Position numbers and translations under genes: made by a program
Part shown: positions 51,901 to 58,937 of the stretch, piece after piece
How the letters are laid out: the number at the start of each line of letters is the position of its first letter
Position numbering within the stretch: position 1 is the first letter of the stretch
From: Streptomyces sp. NRRL S-350
GTDB taxonomy: Bacteria > Actinomycetota > Actinomycetes > Streptomycetales > Streptomycetaceae
Length of the DNA: 64,000 nt
Direction: 5' to 3'
Assembly (NCBI RefSeq): GCF_000719705.1
Contig: NZ_JOHO01000008.1
Span: 1 to 64,000, forward strand
The notes under the pieces: model-generated
Database searches by the model: none
What the model was told of the DNA's origin: nothing
The model's input: only the letters and a program-made list of their open reading frames with translations

Positions 51901-52218
51901 GTCGCGTACGAGGAGCACGAGGAACTGCTGGTCGTCGGGCCGGACGGCGGCGAGGCCGCGGTGGACTGGCGCTGGGACCCGGAGGCGGACGCCCCGGAGG
52001 CCCCGTACGATCCGGAGCTGGCCGAAGCCGAGGACGAGGACGACGAGTTCGAGGTGCCCCCGGTGCCCGGCCTGCTGCACGCGGCCACACCGGAGGGCCT
52101 CGCGGCCGGTCTCGCCTGGTCCGTCGGACAGTGGCACCGCCGCTTCGAGGTCCTGGCCGCGCTCAGCGAGCCGGACCGCGCGTACGAGCTGTCGGCGGCC
52201 CGGGACTTCGAGGGCTGA
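48922..52218 (+). CDS. Sacsin-like / Hsp90-type ATPase, 1098 aa
   Basis: Starts at GTG 48922. The N-terminal part is a GHKL ATPase: N-box VVELAQNAADAAV (58-70; Glu60, Asn64, Asp67) and G2-type VGRFGVGFAAVLAVTDEPA (120-138). A middle of about 300 aa contains YWTVTWAVPVGGDG. The long C-terminal two thirds have no domain I recognise, and an acidic DPELAEAEDEDDEFE stretch lies near the end. The ATPase resembles sacsin and Hsp90 repeats, so a chaperone-like role is likely but unproven. It is a large single gene between strong terminators, conserved in type across streptomycetes. A very long frame on the opposite strand is a shadow. Confidence 0.88.
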   Translation: MEPRIIGSSTDEHFADPFGSAALRRRVLDAWAASPARFREDANAEEELALGGYRDRLVVELAQNAADAAVRAGHGPGRLRLTLADGVLAAANTGAALDATAVESLSTLRASSKRGETPAVGRFGVGFAAVLAVTDEPAVLSAAGGVRWSLGEARALAESQPALTDELRRRDGHVPLLRLPFAAEGPAPEGYDTVVVLPMRDAAAEDLTRRLLAGIDDALLLTLPGLAEVVVETPESTRTLTRSAAETRPDGVTEVTITDDAGGRLRQTLWQTAGASGRLDAELLADRPTEERARPYWTVTWAVPVGGDGTPQQPAIASVLHAPTPSDEPIGLPALLIASYPLDSTRRHVAPGPLADFLTERAADSYADLLRARGADLGSLGLVPGPLGQGALDNALRTAVLSRLPDTPFLPHPAPVEEGTPALRPRDATLLEGADGSVVDALAPIFPGLLPAGLERRTELRVLNVRRVPLAEVVDQLGGLDREPAWWRNLYAALGGADPEALGALPVPLADGRTVTGPRRVLLPSEDADWAAFPGYPESLAGALAALDLRLAHPEAAHPLLAKLGAGTATPAGVLDTPEVRAAVARSYQVAEDDLDAALELADAVLALVKAAAAEPGEHPWLARLALLDDEGEPARAGELVLPGSPFAALAREEDAGWLDDELLERWGSEVLAAVGVLADFVLVRAEDVVLDPDDLERLDPTAPADRAAGGHPTGLLDEAPDGLADWAEDALEALQADEALGVPPVAAELLAVRDLDLVDDDAWPEALAALARPPYRDAVVAPVRTLLPDGSYADLPPYTAWWLRDHPVLDGREPAGLRAAGADPLLRGLYDEARTTLDEQFLHALGVRTTLAALLAEPHGPDEVLDRLTDPAAEIGHRQLHGIHSALARVAPDRIEPLDVVRALPPLDPATGRRPAHTVVVDATEAVVADAPDLVQLLHPYPLLPVAPALAADLAERLHVSLASEVAGGRVLSEGALHRVPAVVRELLPGCPVAYEEHEELLVVGPDGGEAAVDWRWDPEADAPEAPYDPELAEAEDEDDEFEVPPVPGLLHAATPEGLAAGLAWSVGQWHRRFEVLAALSEPDRAYELSAARDFEG

Positions 52219-52224
52219 GCCGGC

Positions 52225-52434
52225 TCAGCGGCCCCGGGCCCGCAGGCGCCCGTAGACGGTGGCGGCGACGGTCAGCCAGACCGCGCCGAGCGTCACCAGC
52301 GCCGCGGCCCGCAGCGAGGGTGTCGGCCTGACCACCAGGCCGACACCCGCCATCGCCAGCGCGGTCAGCGCCACCGCCAGCAGTCCGCCGAGGAAGGCGA
52401 TGAACGCCTCCAATTCCCCACCTCTGCGCGCCAT
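52225..52434 (-). CDS. Small two-helix membrane protein
   Basis: Protein of 69 aa (ATG 52434): AFIAFLGGLLAVALTALAMA, then AALVTLGAVWLTVAATVYGR, and a short basic end. It converges 6 nt from the sacsin-like gene. The function is unknown. Confidence 0.7.
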   Translation of the reverse strand: MARRGGELEAFIAFLGGLLAVALTALAMAGVGLVVRPTPSLRAAALVTLGAVWLTVAATVYGRLRARGR

Positions 52435-52546
52435 TCGGCACCCCCTCCCGGGCCATCATCCGATGCGCGCGGGCGGCTTGTCACGCACCAAGGGCACGTG
52501 GCCCGGTCAGGTGACGCGGTCGGGCGGCCCCGGTCGGGTGGCCCGC

Positions 52547-55063
52547 TCACTCCAGGCCGCGGCGCTTCATGAAGCGCCAGACGATCTCCAGGGCGATGCC
52601 GCAGACCACGGCGATGGCGACACCCACCAGCGGGTCGCGGACGCCGGTCAGGGAGAGCTGGAAGAACTCCTTCAGCGGCGGCACCAGCAGGACCAGGGCG
52701 AACGCGCCGCACATGGCGCCGATCAGCAGCAGCCGCCACCACGTGTACGGGCGGGCGACGATGGCGAGGACCCAGATGGCGATCAGGAAGAGCGTCAGGG
52801 TGGCCACGCTGGTGTCGGCCTTGAGGTCGGTCGCGTGGTCGGCGCGGGCGAGCGCGTAGGCGACGAAGGTGCCCGTCCCGGCGATGACGCCACCCGGGAC
52901 GGCCAGCCGCAGCACGCGCTTCACGAAGCCGGTCCGCGCCCGTTCGTTGTTGGGGGCGAGTGCGAGGAAGAAGGCCGGCACGCCGATGGTCAGCGAGGAC
53001 AGCACGGTGGAGTGCCGGGGCAGGAACGGGTACGGCGAGTGGGTGAAGATCACCAGCAGCGCCAGCAGGACCGAGTAGACCGTCTTCACCAGGAACAGGG
53101 ACGCGACCCGTTCGATGTTGCCGATCACCCGGCGGCCCTCGGCGACCACCGACGGCAGGGTGGCGAAGGAGTCGTCGAGCAGCACGATCTGGGCGACCGC
53201 CTTGGTGGCGTCCGAACCGGTGCCCATCGCCACGCCGATGTCGGCGTCCTTGAGGGCGAGCACGTCGTTGACGCCGTCGCCGGTCATCGCCACGGTGTGG
53301 CCGCGGGACTGCAGCGCGCCGACCAGCAGGCGCTTCTGCCGCGGGGTGACCCGGCCGAAGACACTCGTCCGGTCGGCGGTCTCGGCCAGCTCCTCGGGGC
53401 CGGTGGGCAGGGTCCGGGCGTCCAGCGGGTGGTCGGCACCGGGCAGGCCCAGGTGGGCGGCCACCGCGCCGACGGAGACCGCCGCGTCGCCGGAGATGAC
53501 CTTGGCCCGGACCTGCTGGCCCTCGAAGTACCGCAGGGTGTCGGCGGCATCGCCGCGCAGCCGCTGCTGCAGCACCACCAGGGCGAGCGGGGTGAGGTCG
53601 GCCGCCGGGTCGGGGGAGTCCAACGGGACGGGCGTGCGGCCCAGCAGCAGCACCCGCAGGCCCCGGGCACCCAGTTCGTCCACCTCGGCCAGTGCCGGGT
53701 GCCCGGCGGGCAGCAGGACGTCGGGGGCGCCCAGCAGCCAGCTGGCCTCGCCGCCCTGCGGCTCCAGCAGTTGCACGCCGCTCCACTTGCGGGCGGAGGA
53801 GAAGGGCATCGCCTCGATCACCCGCCAGCCGTCGCGGCCCGCGGGCCCGCCGGGGCCGCCACCGGAACCGCCGTCGCCGGCGCCCTCTCCGGGGCCGCCG
53901 TCGCTGCCGCCCTCGCCGCGCCCGTACGCGTCGATGACCGCCTGCATGGACGGGTTGGGGCGGGCGTCGGCGCCGGCCATCACGGCGAGCGCGTGCTCGA
54001 CGGTGTCCCGGTCGACGGCGGCGGGCTCCCCGTCCGACAGCACCCGCAGGTCGACCACGTCCATGCCGCCCTCGGTCAGCGTGCCGGTCTTGTCCAGGCA
54101 GACGGTGTCGACCCGGGCGAGGCCTTCGATCGCCGGGAGCTCCTGGACCAGGCACTGCCTGCGGCCGAGCCGGACCACCCCGATCGCGAAGGCCACCGAG
54201 GTCAGCAGCACCAGGCCCTCGGGAACCATCGGGACGATGCCGGCCACCATGCGCCGCACGGCCTCGCGCCAGTCCCGGTCCTCGACGGCCAGCTGGCTGA
54301 TGATCAGGCCGACCGCGGTGGGGATCAGCAGGTAGGTGATGAACCGCAGGATGCTGTCGATGCCGGTGCGCAGCTCCGACTTCACCAGGGTGAACTTGCT
54401 GGCCTCCTCGGCGAGCTGCGCCGCGTAGGCCTGGCGGCCGACCTTGGTGGCGGTGAACGCGCCCGCGCCGGCCACCACGAAGCTGCCGGACATCACCTGG
54501 TCGCCCGGCTGCTTGAGGACGGGGTCGGGCTCGCCGGTGAGCAGGGACTCGTCGACCTCCAGGCCGTCGGCCTCGGTGACCTCGCCGTCCACGATCACCT
54601 TGTCGCCGATGCCGAGCAGCACGGTGTCGTCGAGGACGATCTCGGAGACGCCGATCTGCTGGACGGTGCCGTCCCGGCGGACCTGGGGGCGGGCCTCGCC
54701 GATCAGGGCCAGACTGTCCAGGGTCTTCTTGGCGCGCAGCTCCTGGATGATGCCGATCGCCGTGTTGGCGACGATGACCAGGCCGAACAGGCCGTCCTGG
54801 ATCGGGCCGACGACCAGGATGATCCCGAACATCACGCCGATGATCGCGTTGAAGCGGGTGAAGACGTTGGCCCGGACGATCTCCCTGGTGGAGCGACTGG
54901 AGCGCACCGGGACGTCGTTGACCAGGCCCTTCGCGGCCCGCTCGGCCACTTCGGCGGCGGTCAGCCCACCGCGCCGACCGGGCAGCAGCCCGAGGGGGTG
55001 GGCCCCGTCCGGGTGGTCCCGGTCGGTCGGCCGCTCTTCCGCTGGCTGGGCAGGCTGCGTCAT
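52547..55063 (-). CDS. Cation-translocating P-type ATPase (CtpE type)
   Basis: Protein of 838 aa. The actuator loop is TGEPDP (176-181), the membrane motif is VPMVPEGL (277-284), the phosphorylation site is DKTGTLT (324-330) and the hinge is MTGDGVNDVLALKDADIG with GTGSDATKAVAQIVLLDD. The PEGL-type membrane motif and overall size match the actinobacterial CtpE group, for which calcium uptake is reported in mycobacteria. A Gly/Pro-rich insertion (EGGSDGGPGEGAGDGGSGGG) interrupts the nucleotide-binding domain and is probably a disordered loop. Metal specificity is inferred by family only. Confidence 0.9.
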   Translation of the reverse strand: MTQPAQPAEERPTDRDHPDGAHPLGLLPGRRGGLTAAEVAERAAKGLVNDVPVRSSRSTREIVRANVFTRFNAIIGVMFGIILVVGPIQDGLFGLVIVANTAIGIIQELRAKKTLDSLALIGEARPQVRRDGTVQQIGVSEIVLDDTVLLGIGDKVIVDGEVTEADGLEVDESLLTGEPDPVLKQPGDQVMSGSFVVAGAGAFTATKVGRQAYAAQLAEEASKFTLVKSELRTGIDSILRFITYLLIPTAVGLIISQLAVEDRDWREAVRRMVAGIVPMVPEGLVLLTSVAFAIGVVRLGRRQCLVQELPAIEGLARVDTVCLDKTGTLTEGGMDVVDLRVLSDGEPAAVDRDTVEHALAVMAGADARPNPSMQAVIDAYGRGEGGSDGGPGEGAGDGGSGGGPGGPAGRDGWRVIEAMPFSSARKWSGVQLLEPQGGEASWLLGAPDVLLPAGHPALAEVDELGARGLRVLLLGRTPVPLDSPDPAADLTPLALVVLQQRLRGDAADTLRYFEGQQVRAKVISGDAAVSVGAVAAHLGLPGADHPLDARTLPTGPEELAETADRTSVFGRVTPRQKRLLVGALQSRGHTVAMTGDGVNDVLALKDADIGVAMGTGSDATKAVAQIVLLDDSFATLPSVVAEGRRVIGNIERVASLFLVKTVYSVLLALLVIFTHSPYPFLPRHSTVLSSLTIGVPAFFLALAPNNERARTGFVKRVLRLAVPGGVIAGTGTFVAYALARADHATDLKADTSVATLTLFLIAIWVLAIVARPYTWWRLLLIGAMCGAFALVLLVPPLKEFFQLSLTGVRDPLVGVAIAVVCGIALEIVWRFMKRRGLE

Positions 55064-55115
55064 GGCACCGACTCTACGGGCGCCTTATGTCCGATGCGTG
55101 CCGCTAACGGACGGT

Positions 55116-55418
55116 TCAGTCCGACCGGGTGGCCGGGTCCTGGCCGCCGTCGTCCGCGGGGTGTTCGGCCGCCGCGGCGGCGCGGCTGCGGGCGATCGCG
55201 TCCCGCCGGGCCCGGCAGTACCAGAGGCCGATCAGGCCGAGCAGGCCGCCGGAGAGGCAGATCCAGGGCCAGGTGCCGTGGCCGTGCTCGGAGAGGGTGC
55301 CCTGGAAGGGCAGCAGGGCGAGGAAGGCCACGAACCACAGCACCGTGCCGCCGCCGACGATGGCGACGTCGTTGGCCTCCAGCGGAGGGGGCGAGGGGTG
55401 CAGTGGCGTCTTGGGCAT
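55116..55418 (-). CDS. DUF2530 membrane protein
   Basis: Protein of 100 aa from ATG 55418. PPPLEANDVAIVGGGTVLWF and WPWICLSGGLLGLIGLWYCR RARRDAI-type residues form the two membrane helices and basic boundary of DUF2530. The C-terminus is acidic. It is a conserved actinobacterial protein of unknown function. Its promoter region faces the purine permease gene. Confidence 0.85.
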   Translation of the reverse strand: MPKTPLHPSPPPLEANDVAIVGGGTVLWFVAFLALLPFQGTLSEHGHGTWPWICLSGGLLGLIGLWYCRARRDAIARSRAAAAAEHPADDGGQDPATRSD

Positions 55419-55678
55419 GGGGCCTAGCGTACGGTGCGGCGGGCGCGCGGTCGTCGTCACGGCGGGCTGTCCTGGCGCCGTGCGCGGCCCCGCGGGGCGC
55501 GGTGGGGATCCGGCGGGCCCGGCGCATGCCCCCGTGGGCTCCGGAGAGGGCCCGGCGCGGTGCTCTACGCGCGAAGATAGCGCGGCTGGGACCGGGAAAC
55601 CATACTTGAAGTTCTGCGCCCGGCCACCGTCGCCCCGGGCACTCCCCCCTCCTCAGCTCCCCCACAGAGGACGCACGC

Positions 55679-57139
55679 ATGCCTGTGGTCCAGCCGACCA
55701 CCGAGTCGCCCGAACCCGCCGACACCGCGCCCCAGCCCCCCACCGGCGCCGTCGACCGCTACTTCCGGATCAGCGAGCGCGGCTCCAGCCTCCCGCGCGA
55801 GATCCGCGGCGGAATCGCCACCTTCTTCACCATGGCGTACATCCTGGTGCTGAACCCGATCATCCTGGCGAGCGCCACGGACATGACCGGGGCCCACCTG
55901 GACAGCGCCCAGCTGGTCACCGCCACCGCCCTCACCGCCGGCCTCACCACCCTGCTGATGGGCGTGATCGGCAACGTCCCGATCGGCCTGGCGGCCGGCC
56001 TGGGCGTCAACACCATCGTGGCGCTGCAGCTCGCCCCCAGGATGACCTGGCCGGACGCCATGGGCATGGTCGTGCTGGCCGGTTTCGCGATCATGCTGCT
56101 GGTCGCCACCGGGCTGCGCGAGCGGGTCATGAACGCCGTCCCGCTGGGGCTGCGCAAGGCCATCGCGATCGGCATCGGCCTGTTCATCGCCCTGGTCGGC
56201 CTGGTCGACTCCGGCTTCGTCAGCCGCATCCCGGACGCCGCGCACACCACCGTCCCGCTGCAGCTCGGCGGCAACGGGCACCTGCTCGGCTTCCCCGTGC
56301 TGGTCTTCGTGGTCGGCCTGCTGCTCACCCTGATCCTGGTGATCCGCAAGGTGCCCGGCGCGATCCTGATCAGCATCGCGGTCTCCACCGCACTCGCCGT
56401 GGTGATCGACAAGCTGGTCGACATCCCGGCGCTCAAGTGGGGGCTGACCGTTCCGACCTGGCCGGGCAACCCGGTCGCCGCGCCGGACTTCGGGCTGGTC
56501 GGCAAGGTCAGCCTGTTCGGCGGCTTCGAGAAGGTCGGCGTGCTGACCGGCGTGCTGTTCGTCTTCACCGTGCTGATGTCGTGCTTCTTCGACGCGATGG
56601 GCACCATCCTCGGCGTGGCCGACGAGGCCCACCTGCTGGACGGGAAGGGCGACCTGCCCGGCATCAACAAGATCCTGATGGTCGACGGCATCGCCACCGC
56701 GGCCGGCGGCGCCACCTCCGCCTCCGCCAACACCTGCTTCGTCGAGTCGACCGCGGGCGTCGGCGAGGGCGCCCGGACGGGCTTCGCCTCGATCGTCACC
56801 GGCCTGCTCTTCGTGGTGGCGCTCTTCCTGACCCCGCTCGCCACCATGGTCCCCGCCCAGGCCGCCACCCCGGCCCTGGTCACGGTCGGCTTCCTGATCC
56901 TGGCCAACTCGGTCAAGGAGATCGACTGGGCCGACTACACGATCGCGATCCCGGCCTTCCTGACCATGGTGATGATGCCGTTCACCTACAGCATCACCAA
57001 CGGCATCGGCTTCGGCTTCATCGCCTTCTGCGTCCTGCGCCTGGCCGTCGGCCGCGGGCGCAGCGTGCCGGCCCCGCTGTACGTGGTGGCGGCGGTGTTC
57101 GCCTTCTACTACCTGATGCCGGCCTTCGGCCTGCTCTGA
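55679..57139 (+). CDS. NCS2-family purine permease (AzgA-like)
   Basis: Protein of 486 aa with about 12-14 membrane helices. RGGIATFFTMAYILVLNPII, PIGLAAGLGVNTIVALQLAP, FVFTVLMSCFFDAMGTILGV, GATSASANTCFVESTAGVGE and KEIDWADYTIAIPAFLTMVM are landmarks of the AzgA/PbuG group of hypoxanthine-guanine-adenine importers. It would take up nucleobases with protons or sodium. It is transcribed alone. Four 9-bp repeats follow its stop codon. Confidence 0.93.
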   Translation: MPVVQPTTESPEPADTAPQPPTGAVDRYFRISERGSSLPREIRGGIATFFTMAYILVLNPIILASATDMTGAHLDSAQLVTATALTAGLTTLLMGVIGNVPIGLAAGLGVNTIVALQLAPRMTWPDAMGMVVLAGFAIMLLVATGLRERVMNAVPLGLRKAIAIGIGLFIALVGLVDSGFVSRIPDAAHTTVPLQLGGNGHLLGFPVLVFVVGLLLTLILVIRKVPGAILISIAVSTALAVVIDKLVDIPALKWGLTVPTWPGNPVAAPDFGLVGKVSLFGGFEKVGVLTGVLFVFTVLMSCFFDAMGTILGVADEAHLLDGKGDLPGINKILMVDGIATAAGGATSASANTCFVESTAGVGEGARTGFASIVTGLLFVVALFLTPLATMVPAQAATPALVTVGFLILANSVKEIDWADYTIAIPAFLTMVMMPFTYSITNGIGFGFIAFCVLRLAVGRGRSVPAPLYVVAAVFAFYYLMPAFGLL

Positions 57140-57142
57140 CCC

Positions 57143-57178
57143 CGTACGGTCCGTACGGTCCGTACGGCCCGTACGGAC
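57143..57178. repeat. Four tandem 9-bp repeats behind the purine permease
   Basis: CGTACGGTC occurs twice exactly and then twice with one change (CGTACGGCC, CGTACGGAC), directly after the stop codon. The CGTACG core is palindromic. Confidence 0.85.
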
Positions 57179-57265
57179 CGAGCGGCCCCCCACGGCCCGA
57201 CCGGACCACGGCCCCGACCGGCCCCGCACCCACCCGGGTGCGGGGCCGCGGCGCTTTCCGGCCGG

Positions 57266-57715
57266 TCAGTGGGCGCAGAACTCGTTCCCCTCCGGATCCC
57301 GCATGACGGTCCACTCGCCGCCCGGCTCCTCGACGTGCCGCACGACGGTGGCACCGAGGGCTTCGAGCCGGGCGACGATGGCCCCGCGCTCGCCGGGCGC
57401 GGCGTGGACGTCGAGGTGCAGACGGTTCTTGCCCTGCTTGGGCTCGGGGACGGCCTGGAAGAGGATGCGGCGGCCGAGGCCGGTGTCCGAGGCGGGGTCG
57501 AACGGGTCCTCGGGGTGGCGGACGGCGGCCAGGGTGCGCCAGGCGGGGCGGCCGTCCACCTCGGTGACGGCGTCCGGGCCGATCGCGCCGGCGTCGAGCA
57601 GGCGTCCGATCAGCGGGCCGTGGTCCTCCGGCGCGTAGTCCAGCGCGGCGGCCCAGAAGGCGGCCTGGCGGTGCGGGTCGGCGCAGTCGATGACGAGCTT
57701 CCAGTGCAGTGGCAT
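57266..57715 (-). CDS. VOC-family (glyoxalase-like) protein
   Basis: Protein of 149 aa from ATG 57715 (family start PLHWKLVIDCADPHRQAAFW; ATG 57727 is possible). It continues with LGRRILFQAVPEPKQGKNRL, HLDVHAAPG and EPGGEWTVMRDPEGNEFC. This is the two-module VOC fold; a divalent-metal enzyme or bleomycin-resistance-like binding protein is possible. The substrate is unknown. Confidence 0.85.
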   Translation of the reverse strand: MPLHWKLVIDCADPHRQAAFWAAALDYAPEDHGPLIGRLLDAGAIGPDAVTEVDGRPAWRTLAAVRHPEDPFDPASDTGLGRRILFQAVPEPKQGKNRLHLDVHAAPGERGAIVARLEALGATVVRHVEEPGGEWTVMRDPEGNEFCAH

Positions 57716-57844
57716 GCAACCGTTCATAGCGGTTGCGCCGCCGGCCGGGCAGCGACCGCGCCGGGAATGTCAAAAAGGCGCCTGTGTAGGCCAGTTGGCT
57801 GGGGGAATACTGGCTGGACGGAGAAGGGGGAGGGGACTCGGTCG

Positions 57845-58768
57845 ATGGTGCAACAGGATCCGCCCGGGGGAGTCGAGGCGCAGCTGCTGCCGGAGCTGTT
57901 CCGGACGGCGGACAAGGCCTCGCTGGACGGCCAGCGCGAGACGCTGCGCTGGTACCGCGGCCTCATCGCGATGCTGGTGGTCGCCGCGCTGATCGGGTCG
58001 TTCCCGGGCCCGGAGCACGACGGCGACTTCGACCCCTGGCCGCTGTTCTCGGTGGCCGCCTTCCTGGTGGCCGGCTACTTCTGGTCGCGGCTGCGCCGCA
58101 GCAACCCGCAGGGCCGCTGGTACGAGGCCCGGGCGGCGGCCGAGTCGGTCAAGACGCTGGCCTGGAAGTACACCGTGCGGGCCCGGCCGTTCGACGGCGA
58201 GGCGCAGTCCGAGGACGTGGACCGCGGCTACCTGCTGCAGGTCGAGGACGTGCTGCGGGCCTTCGAGGACCCGGAGATCGTGCCGCCCGACACCGTCGCC
58301 GAGATCACCCCGGAGATGCGGCGGCTGCGCGCCGAGAGCCTGACCGCCCGGCGCACCCTCTACCTGCGCACCCGGGTCGAGGGCCAGCGCACCTGGTACC
58401 GCTCCCGGGCCGAGTCCTGCGACTCGCAGGCCGTCTCCTGGGGGCTCGGCATCGCGGCGCTGATCATCATCGGCGCGGCGGCGGCCGTCGCCCAGGCCAC
58501 CGGCGCGCTGCAGGTGCACGTCTTCGGCGCCAGCTCGGCCGCGGCCGCGTCGATCATCGCCTGGACGCAGCTCAAGCAGCTCCGCCCGCTGGCCACCGCC
58601 TACCAGCTGGCCGCGCGTGAGCTGGAGAACGTCGGCAACCAGCTCTCGGACCTGGACCTCAAGGCGCCGGACGCCGAGGCCCGCTGGGCCCGGCTGGCCG
58701 CCGAGGCGGAGGACGCCGTCTCCCGGGAGCACACCACCTGGCGGGCCCGGCGGGCGTTCCCGCGCTAG
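57845..58768 (+). CDS. DUF4231 / SLATT-type membrane protein
   Basis: Protein of 307 aa from ATG 57845. One membrane hairpin lies at 40-80 (GLIAMLVVAALIGSF, PLFSVAAFLVAGYFWSRLRR) and another at 200-245 (AVSWGLGIAALIIIGAAAAV, ASIIAWTQLKQLRPLATAYQ). Helical segments with YEARAAAESVKTLAWKY and TRVEGQRTWYRSRAES surround them. This layout matches the SLATT/DUF4231 group, predicted membrane effectors often linked to nucleotide-sensing defence systems. Here no sensor or nuclease is adjacent, so a house-keeping role is equally likely. Confidence 0.75.
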   Translation: MVQQDPPGGVEAQLLPELFRTADKASLDGQRETLRWYRGLIAMLVVAALIGSFPGPEHDGDFDPWPLFSVAAFLVAGYFWSRLRRSNPQGRWYEARAAAESVKTLAWKYTVRARPFDGEAQSEDVDRGYLLQVEDVLRAFEDPEIVPPDTVAEITPEMRRLRAESLTARRTLYLRTRVEGQRTWYRSRAESCDSQAVSWGLGIAALIIIGAAAAVAQATGALQVHVFGASSAAAASIIAWTQLKQLRPLATAYQLAARELENVGNQLSDLDLKAPDAEARWARLAAEAEDAVSREHTTWRARRAFPR

Positions 58769-58867
58769 GGCAACTCTGGAAAACGGCTGGGGAGATCGGG
58801 CGAAGGAGCACCACACCGGGCGCACAGGTGTGCGGGGTGCGTGAGGGTCGGGCGCCGAGGTGCGAAC

Positions 58868-58880
58868 CGTAATCGTTACG
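58868..58880. promoter_or_regulatory. Short inverted repeat upstream of hoxX
   Basis: CGTAA-TCG-TTACG is a perfect palindrome around 3 nt, 57 nt before the hoxX TTG start. It could be a regulator site. Support is limited to symmetry and position. Confidence 0.35.
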
Positions 58881-58937
58881 TGTCCATGTCGTGGTTTCAT
58901 CGCCTCCGCGCGACCCCTGTAACGCCGGAGGCCCCCC

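Noticed and set aside
48886..52137. A 1083-aa open frame on the reverse strand
   Set aside because: It is a shadow of the sacsin-like ATPase gene. The forward frame has clear ATPase motifs and typical third-position GC, while the reverse frame is low-complexity Gly/Arg/Val/Gln with no domain.
57143..57178. The CGTACGGTC repeats as an attachment site
   Set aside because: No integrase, tRNA or element border is nearby. Short tandem units behind a stop codon are better explained by slippage or a weak terminator.
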